This document shows positions 46,123 through 59,500 of a stretch of 64,000 nt of DNA, piece by piece. Numbering within the stretch: the first letter of the stretch is position 1; the number at the start of each line of letters is the position of its first letter. The position numbers and the translations under genes were made by a program. The DNA comes from Membranipora membranacea (lineage: Eukaryota; Bryozoa; Gymnolaemata; Cheilostomatida; Membraniporidae): the NCBI GenBank assembly GCA_914767715.1, contig OU612069.1:23557387-23621386 (forward strand), written 5' to 3'. Under the pieces are notes generated by a model. It was not told where the DNA came from, made no database searches, and was given only the letters and a program-made list of their open reading frames with translations.

Positions 46123-47890
46123 ATATATATATATACCTTTTATTGGCAACCAAAATTATATCAGTGGATATGTTTTGCACTCAGTACCAGACATTTTTTC
46201 TCTTTTTTTTTCAAACAAAAAAGAAACAGAAAGGAAACAATATCATCAATACTCATCATTACATCAAACATCAATACGAAACAACGGATATAATACTCAT
46301 CTGTTAAGAATGTTTTACAGAATAGCCAAACAAAAATGAAAAGAATATAGTCACAATAATGTTAATGCATAATTGATGAGAAATATAATCTGGAAGATCA
46401 CTTAAATATTATAGGAATAGACTCGATCTTATTTCAATTATTAAAAGGGGAAGGAACTAAGGGTTTGGGGCTGGTAACTTCACATCGCTGTCATATTGTG
46501 TATTTCTTTAGCTATATGAATTTAGAATTTAATTGAATTTCAATTTAGAAGTTGTCTTATACCGGAATTTTTATGGAGATAACTGGCAGACACGGCAACT
46601 TCTGGTCAAGGGTAAAGGCAAACCATATCAGAATAGCCTGTCTTTATATTATTTAACAACTAAGTAAAGTGCTGGGGTCTTAATCCAGAGCCCTTCTTCA
46701 TCTCAAAGTTTACAGGTGATCTGTATCAAAATAATAAAAATTTGGATAGAAGTTCAACGGTCGGAGAGGGAACCAGTTCACCGCATCTCGTCATCTCTGT
46801 TTTCAGGATCAGCAACTCCTGTGCACAATATTTGAGTATCAGGATATATAAGGATCTACAGTCGATTTTATATGTCCTGATACCAAGCATCACAATCGAC
46901 AGCAACAGAATTGCTGTTCCCTGAAACGACAACCTTTTTTATTGTGATTGAACTCTCCAGGCATGGTATGCATGGGAAAGGGTAGGGGTTAATATACTGC
47001 TGTACTTAAGTCGAAATTGAACAGGAAGTAGTTTGTCAAATTTCTGTTGTCTGGATTTTGTTTGTCCTTACTCGGCAAAACCTCGGATACAATGAGAAGG
47101 AAAATTGTAAGTTAATTATCAACCCAAAAATTATTCATTACAGATTCCTGCATGATCTATGTCAGACTGTCACTGTCACGTCTAACAATTATCAATTTCT
47201 CCGCAATCTTTTGATAATATCAAGCATGGAAAATAGAAACCCCAAGATTCTAGGACCTTTTTCATTCCGATCATCACAGGGACAATAATATTATCATCAA
47301 GGCAAAAGTTCTCTTCCTTCCACCAATCAAGCTTGCCAAGTCATACTAAGAGCTCCTGTTTTTAGCAGTGGCTAGGGAATCGCAACTTCACCAGAGGGAC
47401 TGTTAATTGTTTTGAGCTGGGGTCAATAAGCCTTGTCAATTGAATGATACCCAAAGTGAGACATGTCCACAGGCCCTGAGAACAGAAATATAGGGAATAT
47501 ATATTAAAAAACAGTAATCATATTTATTTAGGCCTCCGAATATACCACAAAAAGAACACTCACGAAAACTCTCTGCCTTCCTTACTCGCCCACAACAAAA
47601 CCATATTCAAAGTACCTAATACTGATACCCACCAAAATCATCGCAGGTCCAGCTAGTAGCTGCTGAGTTAAATTTCACTAACCGAGTGAGATCCATAATT
47701 AAATTGATTCAAGTCATAGTATAACACACAGCCAAATATTTTGCTTCCTCAATAAAGGACAGGGCTCGTTTATTCTAATCACGAGATATTTGTATCAATA
47801 GTAAGAAAAAATACTAACGGGTTTGGGTCTAACCTATACAAAAGATGCTGTTTCAGACAGGTTAATTAGAGTATCATCTATAAGTTCTTA
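46123..47890. other. No gene recognised
   Basis: Contains an open minus-strand stretch at 46,726-46,932 after a possible acceptor (TTGTCGTTTCAG), but no domain. Otherwise intergenic. Confidence 0.35.
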
Positions 47891-47896
47891 TTTATT
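47891..47896 (-). terminator. Likely polyadenylation signal of the EGF/HYR gene
   Basis: AATAAA on the minus strand about 103 bases after the stop codon of the last exon, within AAATAAATAAG. Confidence 0.6.
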
Positions 47897-47998
47897 TGCG
47901 CTCAAAAATGATATAGTGTAAATGAAAATCAGCATGTCAAGTCATCAGAGGTAAATGCATCGTTTTTATCGAACTATGAATCTCAATGTCATTTAATA

Positions 47999-50900
47999 TT
48001 ATCTATGAGACCAAGAACGCGGAGAATCTGTCTGCACCACGGGAGCTGTACTAGGTGAATCTGGCAGTACATCTGGTACTGTTGCTGGACACACCCGGCT
48101 CCTGTGAGCAATGAATCTTTGTGAAAGGGTCTCTGAAACATCACAGCCATTACTCGTCAATCCTGCCAGGCATTCGATGGTGTTCACGTTGTTGATGCTG
48201 TTAAGAAAAACTGACTGATTAAAAGATCGATTCAAATCAGAAGTTTTATCACACGCTACATCCTGAATTGTGGGCGGTAAAATAGTAGTTGCCTTATTCG
48301 TAGGACAGCAATATCAGGTTGCTTTCTGTTTGCATAAAGCCTCTTCGATCACACTTTTATTACCCACTATCAAATGCCGCTTCTTGATTGCTTGATTGTG
48401 AGAGGTGAATAGACTTGTTGGTTAGATATTTTGGCCGAAAGCTATAATTACGCACCATAACCTGTTGTGGATAGGGAAGACTTCATTGGCTAAAGGCACC
48501 TTTCTGTTTTCTGCTTAGAAGATATACTGGAATATGCATGTTGTGCAATGCTGAAAGTTTATATTTATCACGATGGCATGTAATATCATTTTCCCCTTGC
48601 TTTTTACTAGTTTTCCCTGTAGGACATGTTAATAGCTTACTTGTTCTCTCCGCATATGATGTCACCATTATCATCTGTGGCAAAGCACTGCTCGTTTGGG
48701 TAACAATCTACAGAGAATCAAAAATCATTAATTGAACATCAAAGTTATTCGGAATATCGATCTTTTTTCTTATTCGTATCTGTTACATTCTATGACACAA
48801 TATCATAATCTATCGGCCTCCATTTTATTAAATGGTATGTTATTTTTATGCAATTTTATTACTGTTTATGAACGGGACAGAGCTTAGCTAATTGCCATCA
48901 ATCAATATTTTGCTCATAACTTACTTTCTTCGATAGTTACAGCATCATCGAAATTTGGGCACATCTGGACAAATAAGTTGAAATATTCTTGTCTCTGTAA
49001 GAAAGCTCCATCTAGATCAGAGTCGTCATCACATTCATAAAGATCATCCCAAACAAGTGCCAGAGCTCTGGAATTTGGATGCAACGACTTAAAATAGACT
49101 TGCAACAATAAGAAAGAGTATATTTTCCATGAGTGACTTGAAAGCTACCCAAAGACCACTGTATGTTATAGTCAGGCAGTTACGGATGACAAAATTATAT
49201 CAGATCCGAGTGGTGAAAATTTCAATGCTCCTCTTGGTCACTGCCCGACTAAAACATGCATTGGTCTTTGGGTAGTTCCCCATATGTTGTATAATGATTG
49301 AAAACTATATATAAGACGCTCAACAGAAATACCTTTTGGAGCTCCTCATAAAGCAAAAATACAAAATACTTACAGATCACAGCGACCAGCATTTGCCATC
49401 ATCTGAGCGAGATCCTTAATTCTGTTATCTTGTCGGGCCACCTCACAACCTGAAATAGAGAGAATAAGTGAGATAGAGGTACAATATAACCTTTCAGCAA
49501 TGACAGGCATGAAGTTCTAGGGGAGGCAGGGAGGCACTGCTGTCCCTAGAAAGCTAAATGAAGCGGCCTAAAAACCCCATAATTGGAAGTACTTATGTCA
49601 GGTCAGATTTTAAAAGCTCCGATTGGATCTCCTTTGTTTATTTACATTGTTGCCTACAAGTAACTGGCTCAAGGAATTCTGGCTCCCCTAGTACTTTTCC
49701 TAAACTAGGGCCCTGACTAACCAATTAAAATCTTCTTCAAATGCTCTGTCAGTTGTCTTCCCTGGCTCAAAATATTATAAGTGTGTCTAGTTAGTCATAA
49801 AATTAGCTGATGTTTTATTTCAATTTTTATTTCATTGATTCAAATTCAGACAAACTTACTACTCTGGCAGAATCTTGCTAGAAACTTTGATAATCTGCTC
49901 ACTGCGTTCGCCGCAACCTCACAACCAGCCGCTGCATGTCGGGCATAGCAGTTCAAAACATCATATCTTATCACACTAAAATAAAAAGACGAGCATTTTA
50001 TGAAGTTACCGAGCAAAGTTACCTATCTTGTGATAAAGTTCAGGGACATGATGTGATGGCAATTTACATATTATGGAAGAATGAGGCCCTACTAGTAAAC
50101 AAGCGTGTGTGATTCAGTAGAATGGGGTCCTTATTTTAGATTCATAAGCTTTAGCAGTAGGAAGATGATACTATAAACATAAAGTAATTAAATTAGGATC
50201 AGGGACTGCTATTCTGAGAGCCGCAAAGTATTGAAGACTTTCTACTCACTTATCCTCCCCACAATCCTCAGTACTCAAAGTGGAGCAGGCGATCAGACCT
50301 TCACATGCTGGTAATAAGAGAACATAAGAAGATGAGAAAGAAGATAACAGGGTATTTCTATTCCTGCATCAATTGGAGGAAAGGCACAAAATATCCAATA
50401 GATAACAAAGAAGCAAGCAAGACAAACTAACCATGAAATTTGTATTGAATTGATATTTCATGTGTCCAATTATACCTCAGCCATGATATTGCTGAATTTT
50501 AAGTGCTGCTGTCAACAAGCATTATATTACATGAATAGTCTAATGCCCGTGCGCTAGATTAAAACTAAATGTTGTGAGACAAGAACCTCTAGTGGTGAAC
50601 AGTTAGGCTAGGAATGTATGGGCAAACCTCCCACCCACCAATGCATTTGTTGGTATATTAATGGAAAATCCCTAATGAGGTGGCTATGACATGGGTTTTT
50701 CGATTATGAGTGCTTTTCCCCACTTTATTTAACATACTGGGGAATCCTCCCTTAAACTACTGGCCTATTGTCTTCCTAATACACAACATAGATCTTTAGA
50801 AATTCCATGTTTACATACGTCTCTCCCTAATCTTACACACGACTTAAAAATCATAATATTAAGACCTAAGTGGTCGACTATTTGACTGCATTTGTGAAGC

Positions 50901-53559
50901 AGCTAGGTACTGTAAATTTGTGCCTACAATCGCCTTAGCCTGTCTTGACAAGCTTTGTTCGGTGCACCGAACAAAGCTTGTCAAGACAGGCAACAATCGC
51001 CTGTGCTTATGGGCGGGACCAAACTCACATTACTCTTGCATCTGCTCCTTGTATAACAACTTTATGATGGGCGTTTAATCAGAAATGTTCCTTATCTTCA
51101 TCATTTTACGCCAGAAGAAAATTGGACTAATTACAAAAAGACATGCGCTCAAATGCCAACCGCTCATTGCACAAGGGCGGGTACTATAAGATCATGGGCT
51201 GATGGCTGAGATTTAGGGAGTCAATTAAAAAGCTATTTAGATTAGAAACTTGGATTTGAAATTCACCACAGTACTTCTAACCACAAGTTGTATTTAAAGG
51301 TCTGGGAAAAATGGCAAACTAAATGCCTGCCATGCCAGTGTGAAAGCAGCTAATATAATCAAATATTATTTGTTCTAGTGACGTCACTTAAAGAGACTTC
51401 CCAAAGGCCAATGCATATTATAATTATGTTATGTTGATTAATAGTGGCATCCTATTATGGGCGGAATACTTTCAACCATCAGCAATCCATGCCAAGGAAA
51501 GCATTGGATTTTCTTACCATGCAAATCTAACTTAAAGACTTTGTTTGAGGCTGCTCTTTTGTATCACATCTTATTCTCCATATTTTATTCTATCATGTGA
51601 GCGATTTTCAGCTTTAGAATCCAAATATTGAGGAAGTTATGGCCTCTCAAACTTCCAGGGTGATTGCCTTCAATCGGCATTGGGAATAAGCGGATGTTTC
51701 CCCTGGGGTATGTCACAACCATAGACATGTGACATAGACATTATGAGTTATTAGTTAATACACTAATAATCACATAATAATTGATGATCAAAATTCAGGC
51801 CTGGGTGGGAATCGAACCCAGGCAACGACGCTACCATCGCGCCACTTGGACCAACTAGGTTAGCTGGTTGTGACGTACCCTAGGGATTGCCGGCTGATTT
51901 TTACTGCCGATAAATTGCCGTCACCTTGGAAGTTTGAGAGGCCATAACTTCCTCAATATTTGGATTCTAAAGCTGAAAATCGCTCACATGATAGAATAAA
52001 ATATGGAGAATAAGATGTGATACAAAAGAGCAGCCTAAAACAAAGTCTTTAACTTTACCATAAGTAACTGCCTTACTATAACATGCATTGGTGTTTGGAT
52101 AGTCTTTGAACCTAACGATTCGAGTTGTAAAGATTTTGTTTGATTGAATTGTTACCCTATCAGCTATTCTAACTACTTCTAAATGTCAGCCGTGAGTTGA
52201 TTCTTTTCTCCCCAACATTATTGATGACAACAAAAACGATTTCATTGGAGCAAATAATTGAAATAATTGAGTGTAACTACTCCCTGCGCAGAGAGGACCT
52301 AATCTATTAACAATCAACTACCCTGGACATCCAGATAATCAAATGAAAATTGGTTCCAATTTAGTCGCATTAAATTCTTGTTAATAAGTACTATAAAGGA
52401 TAAGAGGTTAGATATTAAGAGCCTGTCATGTCAGAATCGGAAAACATTTCTTGATCGTGTTTCAGCATCAATCGGCAATTTCTGGAGATAACCAACAGAA
52501 TTCTTGTACCTTTGAACTTGACAAAAATAAACTAACCTGGAGGATAAGACAACAGGGTGATATTACTAACAGGACATCCAGATAGGAAATAAGTGCTATA
52601 GAGGGGAACTATAGCCAATAGGTCATCTATTCTATCCTCAGTCGCCTCACAAAACTGGTCAAAAGAGAAAACCAAGTCTGCAGCCCTAGAAATAAAACAT
52701 CATGAGCATTAATACGGGTGTAAGATTAATAATCGGCCTGAGGAATGCTGGTTTGGTTTTTGTTTTTCGTGTGTGTATGTGTGTGTATCTGTGTAGGTAT
52801 GTATCATCTTTGTCCGGCCACAAAAATTTTATTGTTTCACTCACCCACAGGTATGTCTGCTTCTTGTTTCAGGAAAACTAAGGTATTTGTGAGTTAAAAT
52901 TTTAATAACCATCGATCACAACTAACCTTTAATATTTACAGGCGTTTGTACAGCTATTAGAAAAATAAATTGGACTGAAGAAGCTTGTATAACATTAACA
53001 TGATAGTTAAGCCTGTGATCAATGGTTATATAAAGAATTTACTTGCAAAGCGAACGCTTTACTCCTCCTCCTGTTCGAATGCCGTTGGGTGTAATTTCTA
53101 CTCTATGTTTCCAGGAGGAGTAGGGCGTTTGCTCCCCAAGTAAATTCTTTATAACCATTAATCAAAGGCTTAATATCCTGTTTACATTATGTATGCTAAT
53201 GCTAAGGCTAAGGCTAAGTGGTAATAATGATGTTTTTATTAATCTACTGTATGATTGTGTGTGAAATATGCAGATATCTGTGTTTATAGATGGTCGCTAG
53301 GAAGCTTTATCTGAACCCTAGTACCGAACCCTAGTACCGTACCGAAGACTTCAGCTATACACCGTTTACCCTATTCAGATTCTTTTCATTTCCCGCTCCA
53401 TCCTTTAAATCATGATGTATAAATATTGTATAATATTGGGAGAAGTGGGCAGGTATGATCGTGATAGATAGTTAATATAATGTACTTACTTCAGACATTC
53501 TCCAGCATCAATGAATAGCTCTACATCCTCCAATGCAACTCCGGCATCATCAACACAAC
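47999..53559 (-). CDS. C-terminal unknown Cys/helix region (8 exons)
   Basis: Exons 53559-53490, 52685-52537, 50307-50250, 49975-49860, 49449-49374, 49067-48925, 48707-48641, 48197-47999 give about 292 residues. The phases are mixed but all join, and there is a stop at the end. The region is predicted helical with regularly spaced Cys. Similar segments recur: FCEATEDRIDDLLAI, GCEVAANAVSRLSKFLARFC and SCEVARQDNRIKDLAQMM share C-E-(A/V)-(T/A)-x(3-5)-R-(I/L)-x-x-(L/F). The tail is Pro/Ser/Thr-rich (VPDVLPDSPSTAPVVQTDSP) and ends SWSHR. No known domain recognised. Confidence 0.88.
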
Positions 53560-56500
53560 CTGCAACACAAAAATATGCATCATAAAGCCATAGCCATCAA
53601 TATCAATTCCTGGATTAGTGGCAAAATACACAGTATGGCTATTTGTGGAGAATTTTTTTCAGTATTAACTTTGTGTCTGTAATTTGATCTAGCATTTGCC
53701 ATTGACTGATGAACCAGTAACGAGCTTTCAAACTTGTGTTAGCTTCTTGACAAATGTTAACACACTTACTGGGTATTGCAGGTGTACTTTGTGGTTGTTC
53801 CGATTCATTAACCTGTCCCTCTCCATCACAGGAATGTGGACAGTCGTCCTGATAGTCACAGCCACATCTAGCGGTGCTGAATGTAAAGCCCGGCGGACAG
53901 GTGCGTGTTCTTATGTAGAATGAAGCAGTACTTTGAGTATAGCTGGTACAGCCATCTGTGAGAGATACCGTGTATGTATTACCATTCTTCTCACAGGTGC
54001 ATGGTAAATCTGTAATCAGCATCATGGTAATAGTTTTCACTAACCCAATATACTCAAATCAAAATGATGGTTCAATAATCCATTCAAAATGACTTTCTCT
54101 CTGTCATTTCTAGATAATTATTTTAAAACTCTCTGACCAAAACCATCTTAACATAGTGTTTCGACAAGAGAGTTAAAGGGCAACCAAGGTTTCGCAGCAA
54201 TGCATTAGTGGGTAGCAAATAATGTGCTGGGCAGCATCAGCTTTGAAACCTTGGTTGCCCTTTAATTTTAAAAGACCAAAGCTGTCACTCGCTTGTAATG
54301 CTAAAAAAACATGGACAATTTGATGGTCAACTGCAAAACATTGGGCATGCGTCTTTTTCTCAAAAACACATATATTCACAGCTGGCATATAAATGCGGGT
54401 GTTCCCAGCACCGATTACAATTCACTTACCAACTATATGGGTCTTCACAGAGCTGATGAGTACCAGTGTAGACAGAAGTGGAAGAAATACAAGACAACGC
54501 ATACTTGCCTCGTTCTCTCTCAAACACAAATGACTGACTCTAACCTACCATAACAAACCTTTACACTGACACTACTTACTTAGCATCTGTATTTTATGTT
54601 ATCGGTGATCTCGCTGATTTATAGCAACATTATAAACTAATTTTATTTGCGATGCCATCAACATGAAAGCTAAAACATACCCTGAAGGGAAGGGATGCAG
54701 GTAGGATGGGCTCGCATAATCCTTTTAAGATGTGCAATTTTGTGGTTACATCAGGTGAGCTTCATCTGTCAGTACAACTGGTTACGCCCTGAATATTACA
54801 TTGAAACCGTCCAGACTCGGTGTCTACATAATGCCTTTTTAGATCCTAAATAACCGATTTGAGAGTTCCCATTGAATCGGCACAGGTTTCTACACTTTTT
54901 TAGGAGCTGCTGCAATACGTTGACATATATTTGAGTCTATGATACTTGCCTGAGGATTGTTTTCTTACAGAGATTACATACTCTGTGCTATAATCTCAAT
55001 AATGAAGCAATAGTGGGCAAAATCTTAGATAATGAGATACAAATTTGTTAGTGATATTGAACACTTGACATTCTCCTGCATAGCTGTTCCAAAAAGCGGT
55101 GATGGGAAAAATACTCTAGTTAGCTATAAACAGTTCTACAGAATCCGAAATGCTTTATAATCCTCATTTAATCCTTAGATATTTATGTCCCCCTAACCTG
55201 CCTCATCTAATTGCTAATCACACATTAATCATGGCAATTTTTAAGCGAGACTAACTAAGTTATCTCAGTCTCAGAACCTGCTCTACTTCATCTCAATCTC
55301 AGCCCCCCCCCCCCCCGACTTATCATAATAAGCATATTTTGATGAAACGGAATTTGTGTCCTGTTGACACTTTATCATCTATGCATTAGAATCTGAATTT
55401 GGATGAGGCATAGCAGACTTGATTTCCTGGGTGCTAAATTTAGCACACTGTATGAAGAAAGTCAGTTTAAATTGTATCCATTGCAATGACCGTTGCTTGC
55501 AATATATTGTAGAACATTAAATGTGCCCTCTGGAATTGGGTCCTATTGAGAACACATGAGGCAAAATTTAGCCTAACAGATGCATCTAGAGCATGAGCCA
55601 TCTGTAAACATCTGAATACTCTCATCATAAATATAAAAAGTTGTATTAATTGGCTAGTACATCATATCTATGAGAGTTCCATTAATTCTTGTTTTTATTG
55701 TCGCCACAAAATTTATTCATTTTTCAACAGATTAAACCTTTCCGCTACACACAAAATTAGTCAGAATTCAGAGCGAAGTTAGTTTATGATGCAAGGAAAA
55801 ATTAAATCTGGTAACAAAACTTGTGAAGAAAGAATCAACTTGCGAAGTTGTAGTCAAAAAGTAAAGTATTTATCTTTGTTCATAAAGCAGTTCTAGGGAA
55901 AAATCATGCATATACTCATGGTGAGGTCACAATGTTTGTCCTCAAACGTTGATTTCGTTATCTCACTAGCAGGGCTCTCCAGGTGGGCACATAACTGAAA
56001 AACATAGATATATGGGATCAGTAGAAATTTCTGTAACTATTGCACATTATTGTTTCTAAATTAATGACTACTACTTATGATACAATATTTCAATTGGCCT
56101 GAATCTTTGAATTTTAAGCTACTTTTGTAACTATTTATTTTATGGCACAGCTGACATCATGTTTGCCAATCTAATCATGCCGGAGAATTACATTTATATG
56201 GTAACCACCAGATATATGACATGTATAATTATTTTACATCTCATATCTACTGGTAATAAAAATTATATCGCTTATTCATTTTATGTAATATATTACGGTA
56301 TATATTATTTCATATTAGGTTATTTGAATTACTTATACTATACTCACCACATTGATTCTCAATGTCCTTAGATCCACTAGCGCACATCAGTCTGAAGATT
56401 GGAGTTATCGGTAAACCATTAATATTCACCAGTGGGGTAAGGATAGTTCGCCTGTGAAAAGATTTAGTCATCAATTTACATTTAAACTGCTGCTGCCACT

Positions 56501-59500
56501 CATGCAAATTTGTGCTCATTGAATTCTGCATAGCTCCATGATAATTAATTGAGACTTAAATCTCATAATTGTCACCTAATGGGCAAACAATTTGCACAAA
56601 CTGATCTTCAAAATCAGGGCATGAAATCTACGCACCAGCTAATGACGTGTACAGTATGCAATAGTAAGACGGTAACTACGTCCATCCCCCCCCCCCCCCC
56701 CCCGTGCCGGAAGATAATTAATTTCATACCCTAAGTTTGACGATCAGTTTGTGCAAATTATTTGCTCATTAGGTGACAATGGTGAGATTGCAGCCTCATT
56801 TTACTAGTTTTGAGCTATACAGAATTCTATAAGCACACATTTGGCTGTGTGGCAGCAGTGGTTTAAAGCCGGATTCGATCTTGAAAATTCTACTTCACAA
56901 GTAGAACAAGTTTAATCTACCTGCCTGCATCCCAGTTGCTCCATTCCACATGTCACGCCTGCCTAAAGATCTTTTCATAAATGAGCAGGAGAGATATTGT
57001 CCAACACTAGTCATAATTTTGACCCAGAAGTTCTATGAGCTGTTGCATCACATTTTCTAAACTTATAATAGCATATGGCCAGTGATGAATGTTCAGTCTT
57101 AGTCAAACGCCAGCATGATCTACTGATAGTCTGGTTGCATTGAACAATTATCGGCACATTGACCGGTTCAGTGACTACATTGTAAGTAACTAACAGTAAT
57201 TACTTGGTTAGAGAGTAAGAGTAAGCATTGAGTGAGTGAGTAAGAGTTACTATGTGGTTACTAAGTTACAATAGGTAGCTGGTAGGTTACTAAGTAAGTA
57301 AGTAAGTTAGTAAGTTAGTGAGTGAGTGAGCGAGTGAGTGAGTGAGCGAGCGAGTGAGTGAGCGAGCTAGTGAGTGAGTGAGCGAGTGAGTGAGCGACTG
57401 AGTGTGTGAGTGAGTGAGCGAGTATGTGAGTGAGTGACAGACAGTACCCGGTAGGAAGGTAAGAGTATATAAATTGTGAGTAAATGACAGTATGTACCTG
57501 ATACTGCTTGGAGATAACTCACGGTGGTACAAATAGACCCATGAATGTGCTGTACTTTCCAATTCTATCCATTTCAGCTCTGATCTTCTTCTTAAAGTCA
57601 ATGACCATTGCCTGGTGATTTGGGATCTGAGAATATGACTCATCTGTCTTCAGGGTAACTGTGAAAGTGCCCGCATTCTTATCACAGACTATCTGTGGAT
57701 CAGCTGCTAGGTTGCATGACTGAAAATAATTATGAAATCCTTATTATTACATATTATGCAGATTACCCAGTAGGTCACACATGACATGAAAGTTTATCGC
57801 CAAGTGTATTTGATTTGCAGATGAGCCATACCAATCTGAGCTATACTTTACCTGGTGGTGCTCCATTAAAAAACAGATTTTATACTCACATCAAATAGGA
57901 AGCAGAAGACTGGTTTACTCTCCGAAAACTGATCAGTGACCATCCCGACCACTGTGTCCTGTGAGTTGGCGTTATCTGTCGGACACGACCCGGAGTACTT
58001 GGATACAAAGCTGATGACAGCCTTGGTGGGCTGTGTGACAGCTACAGCAAATTAAAAAGAAATTATATCATATATTATACAGGCGTGCATAATGCTACCT
58101 CTTTAAGTGGTCATGTTCAGGGTTTGGAAGAAAGGAAAATGGTCAAATAGTACCACGTTTCAGTAATTACCCTCACAAGGCTTCTTCTACACCTCCCACA
58201 TACACCAATGTACCAAAGGTCGTCTGCCCTCTTTAAGACAGAAGATAACAAACACTACAAAGCTTCAAATTCACTGAATCAGACTATAATAGGCTGAGCT
58301 CACCATAACATTCAGGCATTGTGTTAGGGGCAGGGGTCCACTGTCCCTGCTGAGTACACTGGTATCTGTAGGATGTATTAGCTTGATGTGAGAAGAAAGC
58401 ATATCCATCGTTACACTTTGGCTCACAAGTATTACCCACATGCCAGTCATCACAGTTGTTGTCAAAGTATCCATTCTTCGGAGGCTGCAGTGAGGCGCAT
58501 TCATTAACTAAAATTAACAAAAAAAAAGTTACATGACTCGCTGGATCCTGCCAACTGAGTCAAAGAGCAGAAGCCATAGAGGATATAGTGAGGCGCATTC
58601 ATTTACTGAATAAAACTAACGTAGAACATGATTCGCTAAATGCTTCCCGCCTCGGATATAGCATGAAAAACTTTGACACTTACCTTCACACAAGTGGATA
58701 GAAATGATTATTACTGACATTCTTTGCTATCATTTTATCATCTTTTGTCCATCACAGGATCCTATTAACAACAGCTGAATTCTAGTCATTTTTTGAAGAA
58801 TAAAAATTTACTAAAATAAAGAAATAAGGGCAACATTTGTTTTGTGTTTTTATAAGTGTGGTGCTGTTGCCATGTCAGCAGAACCACTTTTTTTCGAGAC
58901 ATGAGATGGCTAGAGTTGCTTACTTGTAATGTTTACATAGAAGGCGCAAACAGCCTGATTGTTGCTGCCATCTCTAGCAAAGTAATTTACAGTTCTGAGT
59001 CCTGGATTTCTAAATGAAGGAGGCTTATCGTGTGTCATTGATGGGATCTGTCCAGAGTTGTCCGTAGCATCAATCTGGTAGAACACAAACTCCAACGTCA
59101 GTGCGGAACAATGAGCCAATCATTTCATGTTTGAGACACGGCTAGCCAATTACACACGTGCCTGAGTTATTTTCTCAATCTTATGCATTCTTACCCCAGC
59201 ATGTCCATCAGGCAAGTCATGAGATGCATATGTTAGGGAACATTCAGGGCTCATATCAAGAATAAATTCCTGAAGGTAATAACAGATTAGAAAGGGGTGC
59301 TGGGGTTGACACCTTTTTTGAGTTCATGTGGCATAATAATTTTAATAAGATTTGAGACTCACATTTTGTACAAAGTCTTCTAGCTGATAAGAACCTGGTC
59401 CCCTAGTAAACACTGTGTTGTTAGGACAACCAACAAACACTGGAGATGTCACATCTAGAACAAATACATCGAAGTGTGATCAGAAAGCCTTCTCTTGGTA

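Noticed and set aside
46002-46307. Long Gly-Tyr, Thr-Gly, Arg-Val and Tyr-Pro repeat peptides
   Set aside because: Six-frame readings of the GGGTAC hexamer array; no flanking gene structure.
57290-57643. 117-codon minus-strand frame with Ser-Leu-Thr-His repeats
   Set aside because: It reads through a real exon of the EGF/HYR gene in the wrong frame and then the GAGT microsatellite.
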